DNA of 64,000 nt, from the NCBI RefSeq assembly GCF_022698145.1, contig NZ_JALDAX010000001.1, forward strand, positions 558,001-622,000, written 5' to 3'. Positions 34,722-42,599 of this stretch are shown piece after piece (the first letter of the stretch is position 1; the number at the start of each line of letters is the position of its first letter). Made by a program: the position numbers and the translations under genes. The stretch comes from Streptomyces spinosisporus (GTDB lineage: Bacteria > Actinomycetota > Actinomycetes > Streptomycetales > Streptomycetaceae). The notes beneath the pieces are model-generated. The model did no database searches and was not told where the DNA came from. It saw only the letters and a list, made by a program, of their open reading frames with translations.

Positions 34722-34763
34722 AACGTATGACACCGCGTGTCACCCTGCAAGGCACTGAGTGCC
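34722..34763 (-). promoter_or_regulatory. ccr operon promoter with operator palindrome in the spacer
   Basis: On the minus strand: -35 TTGCAG (34745-34750), 17-bp spacer, -10 TACGTT (34722-34727). The spacer contains the inverted repeat TGACAC-N3-GTGTCA (34728-34742). A second perfect palindrome, GGCACT-G-AGTGCC (34751-34763), abuts the -35. Predicted transcription start about 34715, giving a leader of about 220 nt. The rest of the 413-bp gap (34495-34907) holds the leader hairpins and the tetR terminator; I see no gene in it. Confidence 0.65.
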
Positions 34764-34861
34764 AGAGATTGCGCTCAGGCGAAATCTTTACGCGACAAAT
34801 GAGCGATGATCGATCGAACAGCCTCGGAAATCCGCGCGAAAAGGGGCTCTGACATGCCAAA

Positions 34862-34885
34862 ACGGCCACCCCGAAGGGTGGCCGT
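34862..34885 (-). terminator. hairpin terminator after the TetR gene
   Basis: A perfect 10-bp stem (ACGGCCACCC / GGGTGGCCGT) with a CGAA-type tetraloop lies 22 bp after the tetR-type stop. In the minus direction it is followed by TTTGGC. Confidence 0.8.
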
Positions 34886-34907
34886 CATCACAGCGGCAAG
34901 GAGCCGC

Positions 34908-35720
34908 TCAGCGCTCCTTGAGCGCCTCCTCGATGGTCCGCATGACCTCGTCCAGCGGCGCGTCCGTGCGGGCGACCGTGACCAAAACCTCGCCCTGGTG
35001 CGAGACCGTCGCCGGGACCGTCTGCCGCGGCGCCGTGGAGCGGCCCGCCCCGATGCCCGTCCCGAACGTCTTGCGCACGATCGCGAAGGCGTGGTCCAGC
35101 TGCGCCTCCACGTCGCCCTGTCCGCCGGCCCTCAGCCAGCGCCGCAGCACGTGGTTGTGGGCGGTGACCACGGCGGACGCGGCGACCTCCGCCAGCAGCG
35201 GGTCGTCGTTGGCGTCGTCGTCGTGCGCGTGCTCGTCGAAGTGGCCGAGGAGATAGCGGGTGAAGAGGCGCTCGTAGCGGGCCACCGACGCGATCTCCGC
35301 CTCGCGCAGGGTGGGCACCTCGCGCGTCAGCTTGTAGCGGGCGACCGAGATCTCCGGCCGGGCCGCGTACATCCGCATGACTTCCTTGATGCCGCGGCAC
35401 ACCGTGTCGAGCGGATGCTCGTGCGCGGGTGCCGCGTTCAGGACCGCCTCCGCGCGGACCAGTGTGTCGTCGTGGTCCGGGAAGATCGCCTCCTCCTTGG
35501 AACGGAAGTGGCGGAAGAAGGTGCGGCGGGCGACCCCGGCCGCGGCCGCGATCTCGTCGACGGTGGTCGCCTCGTACCCCTTGGTCGCGAACAGCTCCAT
35601 CGCCGCGGCCGCCAGTTCGCGGCGCATCCTGAGGCGCTGGGCGGCCGCACGACTGCCTGCGGCACTCTCCGGCGCGTCGGGCGTGGCTGGTGTACGTGAG
35701 GACTTGGCGGGCTGGGACAT
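34908..35720 (-). CDS. TetR-family transcriptional regulator
   Basis: 270 aa from ATG 35720. The N-terminal helix-turn-helix (about residues 32-78) reads RRELAAAAMELFATKGYEATTVDEIAAAAGVARRTFFRHFRSKEEAIF. The ligand domain has a long acidic insert (DEHAHDDDANDDP) and a C-terminal tail of about 60 residues beyond typical TetR length. It lies between ccr and the hydroxyacyl-CoA dehydrogenase gene on the same strand, so it probably regulates these. An in-frame ATG at 35738 is an alternative start. Confidence 0.88.
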   Translation of the reverse strand: MSQPAKSSRTPATPDAPESAAGSRAAAQRLRMRRELAAAAMELFATKGYEATTVDEIAAAAGVARRTFFRHFRSKEEAIFPDHDDTLVRAEAVLNAAPAHEHPLDTVCRGIKEVMRMYAARPEISVARYKLTREVPTLREAEIASVARYERLFTRYLLGHFDEHAHDDDANDDPLLAEVAASAVVTAHNHVLRRWLRAGGQGDVEAQLDHAFAIVRKTFGTGIGAGRSTAPRQTVPATVSHQGEVLVTVARTDAPLDEVMRTIEEALKER

Positions 35721-35726
35721 GACCCG

Positions 35727-35756
35727 AACGTACTGCATGTGCGCAGCTTGTTGCGC
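35727..35756 (-). promoter_or_regulatory. TetR gene promoter: -10 TACGTT and inverted repeat GCGCA-N6-TGCGC
   Basis: TACGTT (35727-35732 on minus) is identical to the ccr -10 and ends 6 nt before the ATG, predicting a leaderless message. GCGCA/TGCGC arms (35741-35756) sit in the -15 to -30 zone, a usual place for autoregulation. Confidence 0.4.
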
Positions 35757-35880
35757 GTGTACGGGGTTTCCCCCGCCCTCGGCGGGCGGGGGAGAGCCGG
35801 GGCTCGCGAGCGGGGGGAGACTGCCCGGGTCGAGCAGTCCGCCCCAGTCCTCGCCGCCTTCGAACCGGTCGCGGACGCCG

Positions 35881-37683
35881 TCAGCGGCGGGCATATTCAC
35901 GGAAGCCGCGGCCCGTCTTGCGGCCGAGGCAGCCCGCGGCCACCAGGTGCTCCAGGAGCGGGGCGGGGGCCAGACCCGGGTCGCGGAACTCGCGGTGCAG
36001 GACCTTCTCGATCGCGAGCGAGACATCGAGCCCGACGACGTCCAGCAGCTCGAACGGACCCATCGGGTAGCCGCCGCCCAGCTTCATGGCGGCGTCGATG
36101 TCGTCGAGCGTCGCGTAGTGCTCCTGCACCATCTTGACCGCGTTGTTGAGGTACGGGAAGAGCAGCGCGTTCACGATGAAGCCCGCCCGGTCGCCGCAGT
36201 CCACCGCGTGCTTCCTGATCTTCGTGCAGACCTCGCGGACGGTCGCGTGGACGTCCTCCGCCGTCAGCACCGTCCGCACGACCTCGACCAGCTTCATCGC
36301 CGGTGCGGGGTTGAAGAAATGCATGCCGATCACGTCCTGCGGGCGCGAGGTGGCGCGGGCGCAGGCGACGACGGGCAGCGAGGAGGTCGTGGTGGCCAGC
36401 ACCGCGCCCGGCTTGCAGACCTTGTCCAGCGTGGCGAACAGCTGCTGCTTGACCTCCAGGTCCTCGGCGACCGCCTCCACGGCCAGGTCGACGTCGGCGA
36501 AGGCCTCGTACGAACCCGCCGCGGTGATCCGGTCCAGGGTCTCGGCGGCGGCCTCGGCGGTCATCCGGCCCTTGTCGACAGAGCGCGAAAGCGACTTGCC
36601 GATACGGGCCTTGGCGGCCTGCGCCTTCTCGTCGCTGCGGGCGGCGAGCACGACCTCGTAGCCCGCCTTGGCGAAGACCTCGACGATGCCGGACGCCATC
36701 GTGCCGGAGCCGGCGACGCCGACGGAGCGGACCTCGCGGCCGGGGGTGAGGGCGGCGCCCTCCAGCGGCGTCAGCGCGTCGCGCACGACGGTGGCGCTGC
36801 CCGGGGCCTCGTAACTGTAGAAGCCGCGGCCCGACTTGCGGCCGGTCAGGCCCGCCTCGCTGAGCTGCTTGAGGATCGGCGCGGGGGCGTGCAGCCGGTC
36901 GTGGGAGGCGGCGTACATCGCCTCCAGGACCGTGCGGGCCGTGTCCACGCCGATCAGGTCGAGCAGCGCCAGCGGGCCCATCGGCAGACCGCAGCCGAGC
37001 CGCATCGCGGCGTCGATGTCCTCGCGGGAGGCGTACTTCGCCTCGTACATCGCGGCGGCCTGGTTGAGGTAGCCGAACAGCAGCCCGTCGGCGACGAATC
37101 CGGGGCGGTCGCCGACGGCCACGGGCTCCTTGCCGAGGTCGAGGGCGAGGTTGGTGACCGCGGAGACGGCAGTCGGTGCGGTCAGCACCGAGGAGACGAC
37201 CTCGACGAGCTTCATCGCCGGCGCCGGGTTGAAGAAGTGCAGGCCGAGCACGCGCTCCGGGCGGGCGGAGTCGGCGGCCAGACGGGTCACCGACAGGGCG
37301 TTGGTGCCGGTCGCGAGGATCGTCTCCGGCCGCACGATGCCGTCGAGTTCACGGAAGATCTGCTGCTTGATCTCGTACGACTCCGGGGCCACTTCGATGA
37401 CCAGGTCCGCGTCGGCAGCGGCGCGCAGGTCGGTGGAGGTGCGGACGCGGGCGAGGGCGTCGGCGCGCTCCTGCTCGGTCAGCCGGCCCCGCTCCACGGC
37501 GCGGGCGGTGGTGGCCTCCAGGGCGGCGACGGCCTGGGCGGCCGCGGCCTCGCTGATGTCGATGCCGACGACCTCGCGGCCGGCCCTGGCGAGGATCTCG
37601 GTGATACCGGTGCCCATGGTGCCGAGGCCGACGACGGCGACGGTGGACAGGGAGGAGGAAGAGGGGGACAGGGGAGTGGCCAT
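35881..37683 (-). CDS. two-domain 3-hydroxyacyl-CoA dehydrogenase (tandem HBD)
   Basis: 600 aa, made of two complete 3-hydroxybutyryl-CoA dehydrogenase modules. Module 1 (about 10-295) starts VAVVGLGTMGTGITEILARAG with LGLHFFNPAPAMKLVEVV and GYLNQAAAM. Module 2 (about 320-600) starts VGVAGSGTMASGIVEVFAKAG with IGMHFFNPAPAMKLVEVV and NALLFPYLNNAVKM. Both keep the His of HFFNPAP and the nucleotide-binding GxGxMG-like loop (GSGTMAS in the second). It interconverts 3-hydroxybutyryl- and acetoacetyl-CoA, feeding crotonyl-CoA to Ccr. Confidence 0.92.
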   Translation of the reverse strand: MATPLSPSSSSLSTVAVVGLGTMGTGITEILARAGREVVGIDISEAAAAQAVAALEATTARAVERGRLTEQERADALARVRTSTDLRAAADADLVIEVAPESYEIKQQIFRELDGIVRPETILATGTNALSVTRLAADSARPERVLGLHFFNPAPAMKLVEVVSSVLTAPTAVSAVTNLALDLGKEPVAVGDRPGFVADGLLFGYLNQAAAMYEAKYASREDIDAAMRLGCGLPMGPLALLDLIGVDTARTVLEAMYAASHDRLHAPAPILKQLSEAGLTGRKSGRGFYSYEAPGSATVVRDALTPLEGAALTPGREVRSVGVAGSGTMASGIVEVFAKAGYEVVLAARSDEKAQAAKARIGKSLSRSVDKGRMTAEAAAETLDRITAAGSYEAFADVDLAVEAVAEDLEVKQQLFATLDKVCKPGAVLATTTSSLPVVACARATSRPQDVIGMHFFNPAPAMKLVEVVRTVLTAEDVHATVREVCTKIRKHAVDCGDRAGFIVNALLFPYLNNAVKMVQEHYATLDDIDAAMKLGGGYPMGPFELLDVVGLDVSLAIEKVLHREFRDPGLAPAPLLEHLVAAGCLGRKTGRGFREYARR

Positions 37684-38073
37684 CGCGGGACTCCAGGAAT
37701 GAGGGTGACGACTGGGAGCGCGCCCTGGTGCGCCGGGAACGGACCGGCCGGGGCCGGACCATGGCGCAGGGTGCGTGAGGGATGCGGGTGTTGCCGGGCT
37801 GCGAGCGCACACGCCCGGTGCCGTCGCCGTGGGCGCGCACACGCCTGGAGCGAACGGTGGGAAACCGACCGGCCCTGTCCCGTGGCCGGGTCGTGCTGCG
37901 GTACATGACGTACCGAACCGACTTCTCACGACGGCTGCGTCACCAGGCCGGCATGAGGGGGTGCGAGTGGGTGACTCGCTCTTATGAGCTTAACCGGCGA
38001 GTAACGAGCGCGCCAGCCCCCGTGTTTGTGATGTACGTCCCGGGAGATCGCCGCCCCCTCTAATGTCTGAGTC
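37684..38073. other. 390-bp intergenic region with operator-like palindromes
   Basis: No gene is visible between the divergent hydroxyacyl-CoA dehydrogenase and HEAT-repeat genes. It holds the perfect inverted repeat CGGTAC-N5-GTACCG (37899-37915), ACTCGC/GCGAGT arms (37974-37979 / 37997-38002) around an AT-richer core (TTATGAGCTTAA), and the -10 of the HEAT-repeat gene. Confidence 0.5.
38061..38066 (+). promoter_or_regulatory. -10 element TAATGT, likely leaderless start of the HEAT-repeat gene
   Basis: TAATGT matches TANNNT and ends 7 nt before the ATG at 38074; no ribosome-binding site intervenes. Confidence 0.45.
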
Positions 38074-38649
38074 ATGGACGAAGAGTTGCGATCACTCACG
38101 GAGCGCTTACGGACGGAGTCGGGAGGCTCCCTCGCCTTCGAGCGTCTTCTGGCGACCGACGACCTCGACGAGCTGGCGCGGGTGCTCACCGAGACGGGAC
38201 GGCCCCTGTGGGCCCGGGAGCTGGCCGCGTTCCGGCTGGGGCTCGCGGGCGACCGGCGCGCCTTCGAGTCCCTCGTCCTGCTGCTCAACCACCGCGACCC
38301 GCCGCGCTGCGCCTCCGCCGCGTACGCCCTCGCCCGCCTGGGCGACCCCCGCACCGCCCGCGCGGCCGCCGCCCTCGCCACCAACGAACTCCGCGTCGCC
38401 TACGCCCTGCACCCGGTCAGGCTGCTCACGGACCTGCGCGCACCCGAGTCCGTGCCGGCGCTCATCACGACGCTGCAACGCAGACTGCGCCCGCACGACC
38501 CCTACCGCCGCGTGGCCCTCGCCTGCGTGGACGGCCTCGGCACCCTGGAGGACGCCCGCGCCCGCCCCGTCCTGAACGAGGCCCTCGCCCACCCGGCCCT
38601 CGCGGAAGCAGCGGTACGCGCACTGGCCCGCATCCCCAAGCAGAGATGA
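38074..38649 (+). CDS. HEAT-repeat protein with a TTA codon
   Basis: 191 aa, all helical, with at least three HEAT/PBS-lyase-like repeats (RELAAFRLGLAGDRRAFESLVLLL, CASAAYALARLGDPRTARAAAAL, PYRRVALACVDGLGTLEDARARPVL). Such scaffolds mediate protein-protein binding. Codon 12 (38107-38109) is TTA, the only TTA codon I noticed in a gene of this window. In Streptomyces this makes translation depend on the bldA tRNA and hence on developmental stage. It is divergent from the hydroxyacyl-CoA dehydrogenase gene. Partner unknown. Confidence 0.85.
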   Translation: MDEELRSLTERLRTESGGSLAFERLLATDDLDELARVLTETGRPLWARELAAFRLGLAGDRRAFESLVLLLNHRDPPRCASAAYALARLGDPRTARAAAALATNELRVAYALHPVRLLTDLRAPESVPALITTLQRRLRPHDPYRRVALACVDGLGTLEDARARPVLNEALAHPALAEAAVRALARIPKQR

Positions 38650-38671
38650 CCCCGGCCGCCGCGCGGCCCCG

Positions 38672-39196
38672 TCACCCCGTCAACTCCCGGACGTACCGCA
38701 CCTCGGGCACCGCGACACCCGCCACCTCGTACGGCTCCTCGACGCCGTCGGCGCGGAAACCGGACCGTTCGTAGAAGCGCCGGGCGCGTGCGTTGTCCCG
38801 CAGCACCCACAGGTACATCCGCGCGTGCCCGGCGGCCGAACAGCGTCGTATCGACTCGCCGAGGAGCGCCTGTCCGACGCCGGCGCCGGACCGCACGGGG
38901 TCGACGTAGAGCGCGTACAACTCGGCACTCCTGGGCGGCACTTCGCCGTCCCGACAGGGGCCGTGGCAGAGCCAGCCCACGGTCTCGCCCTCCTGTTCGG
39001 CGACCAGGTTCAGCACCCCGGGCCTGGCCTGCCGGAAGCGGGTGCGGTGGCGTTCCGCGTCCTCGCTCGGGCTCATCGCGTCGAGGTGCGCCTGCGGCAT
39101 CAGGCCGCGGTACGCCCACTGCCGGCCGCCGACCCTGATCTCGGCCACGCGGTCGCAGCCGGCGAGGGTCATCTCGCGGACCTGGGGGGCGTTCAT
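38672..39196 (-). CDS. GNAT-family N-acetyltransferase
   Basis: 174 aa. Acetyl-CoA-binding motif A is LYALYVDPVRSGAGVGQALLGESIRRC (Q/R-x2-G-x-G/A variant), followed by MYLWVLRDNARARRFYERSGF. Substrate unknown. Its ATG overlaps the stop of the RidA-like gene by 4 bp, so the two are coupled, with the RidA gene first. Confidence 0.88.
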   Translation of the reverse strand: MNAPQVREMTLAGCDRVAEIRVGGRQWAYRGLMPQAHLDAMSPSEDAERHRTRFRQARPGVLNLVAEQEGETVGWLCHGPCRDGEVPPRSAELYALYVDPVRSGAGVGQALLGESIRRCSAAGHARMYLWVLRDNARARRFYERSGFRADGVEEPYEVAGVAVPEVRYVRELTG

Positions 39197-39591
39197 GTGC
39201 TCAGGACCGCGAGTGCCTCGATCTCCATCAGGAATTCGGGGCGCACCAGGGCGGACACCTGCACGGCCGAGGCGGCCGGGAGGCGGTCGTCGGGGATGTG
39301 TGCCGCGCGGGCCGTGCGGATCGCGGGCATGTGGGCCATGTCCGTGACGAAGAAGGTGAGTTTGACGACGTCGTCGAAGGTCGCGCCGGCGGCGGCGAGG
39401 CAGCGGCGGAGGTTCTCGAAGATCTGGCGGGCCTGGCTCTCCGCGTCGCCCTCGCCGACGATCTTGCCTTCCTCGTCCACGGCGATCTGCCCGGAGATCG
39501 CGACGAGGCGCCCGGTGGCCGTGACGACGTGGCTGTACTGGGCGGCGGGGAAGACCCCGTCGGGGGCGGGAATCCTGGTCGGCTCACTCAT
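39193..39591 (-). CDS. RidA family protein
   Basis: 132 aa from ATG 39591. RidA/YjgF fold: VVTATGRLVAISGQIAVDEEGKIVGEGDAESQARQIFENLRRCLAAAGATFDDVVKLTFFVTDM. The Arg of the imine-binding site is seen in ALVRPEFLMEIEALAV. It hydrolyses reactive enamine/imine intermediates or belongs to a related subgroup. Coupled to the downstream GNAT gene. Confidence 0.9.
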   Translation of the reverse strand: MSEPTRIPAPDGVFPAAQYSHVVTATGRLVAISGQIAVDEEGKIVGEGDAESQARQIFENLRRCLAAAGATFDDVVKLTFFVTDMAHMPAIRTARAAHIPDDRLPAASAVQVSALVRPEFLMEIEALAVLST

Positions 39592-39662
39592 GCGTCCATC
39601 CTGGACCATGGGTGTGACAACGCCCCCGACGGGCTCTCAGGTGCGGGACGTCCGGGCCGGAC

Positions 39663-41243
39663 TCAGCCGCGGAAGCCCAGCATTCCGTGCAGCTCCGAAC
39701 CACCGGTGGAGCCGGACGCCGTCTTCGCGGCGGCCAGTGGAGTGGGATCGGGCAGCTTGGGGCACACCGCGTCGACCTCGCCGCCGCTGCGCGGCACCGT
39801 CCCGTTCGACAGATAGTCGGCGAGGTACTTGTCCAGGCAGGCGTTCCCGCTCAGCGTGATGCCGTGGTTCCCGCCACCCTGCTCGACCACGAAGCTGGAG
39901 CGGGCCAGCAACTGGTGGACGGTCGCGCCGCCCTCGTACGGGGTGGCCGCGTCATCGGTCGCCTGGAACAGCAGCACCGGCGGCAGCTTGTGGTTGGCGA
40001 TGCTCACCGGGTGCTTCGAGTGGGTCGGCCAGAAGGCGCACGGCGCGTTGTACCAGGCGTTGTTCCACGCCATGAACGGCGCCTTGTCGTACACCGCCCA
40101 GTTGTCCTTGCGCCACTGGTCCCAGTCACGCGGCCAGGAGGCGTCACGGCACTGCACCGAGGTGTAGATGCTGTAGCCGTTGTCCCCGGACGCGTCGACG
40201 GCCGCGAAGTTGTCGTACGCCTCGACCAGCGGGTCGGCGTTCTTGTCGTTCACATAGGCCGCGAACGCCTCGGCCAGATAGGGCCAGTAGCCGTTGTAGT
40301 AGCCGCCCGGGATGAAGGTGTCCTCCAGCTCGGACGCCCCCACCTTGCCGCCGGCCGGCTTCTTGGCGAGCGCCGCCCGCATCGCGTACCACTTGGCCTC
40401 GATCTTGGCCGGGTCGGTGCCCAGCTTGTACGTCGAGTCGTACTTGGCGATCCAGGCCATCAGGGCCTTCTGCCGGGCGTCGAAGGCGTAGTCCTGCGCG
40501 ATGTTGTCCTCGTACCACACGCCCGTGGGGTCGACGATCGAGTCCAGGACCAGACGCTTCACGCGCTCGGGGAAGAGCTTCGCGTAGACCGCGCCGAGGT
40601 AGGTGCCGTAGGAGTAACCGAAGTAACTGGTCTGCTTCGCGCCCAGGGCCGCCCGGATGGAGTCCATGTCCCGTACGGCCTGGATGGTGTTGATGTACGG
40701 CAGCAGGCTCGCGTACTTCGTGCCGCAGGCGGCGGCGAAGGACTTGGCGCGGGAGAGGTTGGCCTTCTCAAGGGCCCGCGTCCTCGGCACGGAGTCGGGG
40801 CGCACCGGGTTGAAGTAGCCCGGCTTGCAGTCCAGAGCGGGCTTGCTCTGGCCCACCCCGCGCGGGTCGAAGCCGATGACGTCGTACTGCGCCGCGACCG
40901 CCTTGGGCAGCGAGGAGGCGACGAATCCGGCCAGCGAGAGTCCGCTGCCGCCGGGGCCGCCGGGGTTGACCAGCAGCGGGCCCTGGCTCTTCTTCGCGGT
41001 GTGCTGCACGCGCGAGAGCGCGAGCGTGATCTGCCGCCCGTGCGGGTCGTCGTGGTCCAGCGGCACCTTCAGCGAGGAGCACTGCAGCGTCGGATAGTCG
41101 GCGGTGCCGCAGTTCTTCCAGGTGAGTCTCGCCGCGGAAGCGGTGTCCGAGGCCTGCGAGGTGCTCGCGTCGGCGGGGAGGGCCGTGAAGGTCCCGGCCA
41201 CGACGACGGCGGCACCGCACAGCACGGCTGCGCGTTTTCTCAT
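39663..41243 (-). CDS. secreted tripeptidyl aminopeptidase-like alpha/beta hydrolase
   Basis: 526 aa from ATG 41243, preceded by GGGAGGA. The signal peptide MRKRAAVLCGAAVVVAGTFTA ends near PADAS. The alpha/beta hydrolase core has the oxyanion stretch VNPGGPGGSG, nucleophile Ser in GYSYGTYLG, Asp in ATDDAATP and His in GGGNHGIT. A TAP-like C-terminal domain closes it, as in SlpD/SlpE/Tap secreted Streptomyces aminopeptidases. It releases tripeptides from extracellular peptides. A 14-bp palindrome lies about 100 bp upstream. Confidence 0.92.
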   Translation of the reverse strand: MRKRAAVLCGAAVVVAGTFTALPADASTSQASDTASAARLTWKNCGTADYPTLQCSSLKVPLDHDDPHGRQITLALSRVQHTAKKSQGPLLVNPGGPGGSGLSLAGFVASSLPKAVAAQYDVIGFDPRGVGQSKPALDCKPGYFNPVRPDSVPRTRALEKANLSRAKSFAAACGTKYASLLPYINTIQAVRDMDSIRAALGAKQTSYFGYSYGTYLGAVYAKLFPERVKRLVLDSIVDPTGVWYEDNIAQDYAFDARQKALMAWIAKYDSTYKLGTDPAKIEAKWYAMRAALAKKPAGGKVGASELEDTFIPGGYYNGYWPYLAEAFAAYVNDKNADPLVEAYDNFAAVDASGDNGYSIYTSVQCRDASWPRDWDQWRKDNWAVYDKAPFMAWNNAWYNAPCAFWPTHSKHPVSIANHKLPPVLLFQATDDAATPYEGGATVHQLLARSSFVVEQGGGNHGITLSGNACLDKYLADYLSNGTVPRSGGEVDAVCPKLPDPTPLAAAKTASGSTGGSELHGMLGFRG

Positions 41244-41343
41244 GGAGTCCTCCCAGGACGGAGGGTTGCGGGCCGCGAGTCTCACGGTCCTCGCCGCATC
41301 GTCCCGGAAAGCGGCTGCGGAAGAACTCGTTCTGGCAATACTT

Positions 41344-41357
41344 GACCCAATTGGGTC
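41344..41357. promoter_or_regulatory. perfect palindrome GACCCAATTGGGTC upstream of the aminopeptidase gene
   Basis: A 14-bp perfect palindrome about 100 bp before the aminopeptidase start on the minus strand. Downstream of it (minus) lies a possible -10, TATTGC (41335-41340). The AT-rich core is unusual in this genome. Candidate operator. Confidence 0.45.
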
Positions 41358-41378
41358 GCCGGATGCCCACGAATGATC

Positions 41379-42422
41379 TCAAATCAACGTGAGTTGGGTT
41401 GATTCGGGCATCGACGGCTCGGGCGGCTCCGATGGCTGGATCCGGCGGGGCATGCCCGCGCGCGTGGGGCCGATCCCGTACTCCCGCGCCAGCTCGTGCA
41501 CCTGACGGGTGATCCGGCGCTGGTACCACTTCGGGGCGTAGGAGCCGTCCGCGTACAGGCGCTCGTAGCGGCGCACCAGATACGGGTGGTGCCGGGCCAG
41601 CCAGGCCATGAACCACTCGCGGGCCCCGGGGCGCAGATGCAGCACCAGCGGGGTGACCGAGGTGGCCCCGGCGGCCGCGATCGCCCGTACGGTGGCCCGC
41701 AGTTGGGCCGGGTGATCGCTGAGGAACGGGATCACCGGGGCCATCAGGACGCCGCAGCCGAGGCCGTGGTCGGCGAGCGTGCGCACGACGTCCAGACGGC
41801 GCTCCGGGGCGGGCGTGCCCGGCTCCACCGTGCGCCACAGCTCGGGGTCGGTGAAGCCGACGGAGACGGAGATGCCGACGTCCGTCACCTGTGCCGACTG
41901 CACCAGCAGGTCGAGGTCGCGCAGGATCAGCGTGCCCTTGGTCAGGATCGAGAAGGGGTTGGCGTGGTCGCGCAGGGCGGACAGGATGCCCGGCATCAGG
42001 CGGTAGCGGCCCTCGGCGCGCTGGTAGCAGTCGACGTTGGTGCCCATCGCTATGTGCTCGCCCTGCCAGCGGCGCGAGCCGAGCTGGCGGCGCAGCAGCT
42101 CCGGGGCGTTCACCTTGACCACGATCTGCGAGTCGAAGTCGAGGCCCGAGTCGAGGTCCAGATAGGTGTGCGTCCTGCGGGCGAAGCAGTACACGCATGC
42201 GTGCGAGCAGCCCCGGTAGGGGTTGACCGTCCACTCGAAGGGCATCCGCGAGGCCCCCGGCACCCGGTTGATGATCGAGCGGGCCCGCACCTCGTGGAAG
42301 GTGATTCCGCGGAACTCCGGCGTGTCGAAGGTACGGCTGACCACGGCGTCCGCGCCGAACAGCGCGGCGTCGGCCGCCCTGCTGTGGCCGCCGGACTCCA
42401 CTGTGAGGTTCTCCCAGCGCAT
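41379..42422 (-). CDS. Rv2578c-family radical SAM protein
   Basis: 347 aa from ATG 42422. The Fe4S4 motif is CSHACVYC (Cx3Cx2C) after NPYRGC, then ARRTHTYLDLDSGLDFDSQIVVKVNAPELLRRQL. This is the SplB-like Rv2578c group. Spore photoproduct lyase-like chemistry (DNA repair) is suggested by similarity of the core but unproven. A LexA-like box 32 bp upstream supports a DNA-damage role, and the mycobacterial Rv2578c is known to belong to the LexA regulon. Confidence 0.88.
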   Translation of the reverse strand: MRWENLTVESGGHSRAADAALFGADAVVSRTFDTPEFRGITFHEVRARSIINRVPGASRMPFEWTVNPYRGCSHACVYCFARRTHTYLDLDSGLDFDSQIVVKVNAPELLRRQLGSRRWQGEHIAMGTNVDCYQRAEGRYRLMPGILSALRDHANPFSILTKGTLILRDLDLLVQSAQVTDVGISVSVGFTDPELWRTVEPGTPAPERRLDVVRTLADHGLGCGVLMAPVIPFLSDHPAQLRATVRAIAAAGATSVTPLVLHLRPGAREWFMAWLARHHPYLVRRYERLYADGSYAPKWYQRRITRQVHELAREYGIGPTRAGMPRRIQPSEPPEPSMPESTQLTLI

Positions 42423-42453
42423 GACGCCTCCTCGGTAGCTCTGCCACCAGAGT

Positions 42454-42468
42454 GAAACACGTGTTCGA
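42454..42468 (-). promoter_or_regulatory. LexA/SOS box-like site TCGAACACGTGTTTC
   Basis: On the minus strand the site has GAAC-N4-GTTT, one mismatch from the actinobacterial SOS core GAAC-N4-GTTC with the preferred flanking TC. The inner AACACGTGTT is a perfect palindrome. It is 32 bp before the radical SAM start. Confidence 0.6.
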
Positions 42469-42480
42469 TTTTCCGTGCAA

Positions 42481-42528
42481 GGGTGCCCCTCGATCCTTTC
42501 GAAGGTCCCTTCGAACACCGGGGCACCC
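42481..42528. repeat. inverted repeat GGGTGCCCC / GGGGCACCC before the SRPBCC gene
   Basis: Perfect 9-bp arms (42481-42489 and 42520-42528) flank a 30-nt core holding two TTCGAA hexamers, in the divergent promoter region. May be an operator or an mRNA hairpin in the SRPBCC leader. Confidence 0.45.
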
Positions 42529-42599
42529 CGATTTGGGCGGCCGTGGGCGGGGGTGGTTGGCTTGCCCCAACCCCGAGAACGCAAGTCCTGGAGGAACCG

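Noticed and set aside
41320..41335. SOS box at GAACTCGTTC
   Set aside because: The half-sites are separated by only 2 bases instead of 4, and the spacing is not compatible with LexA.
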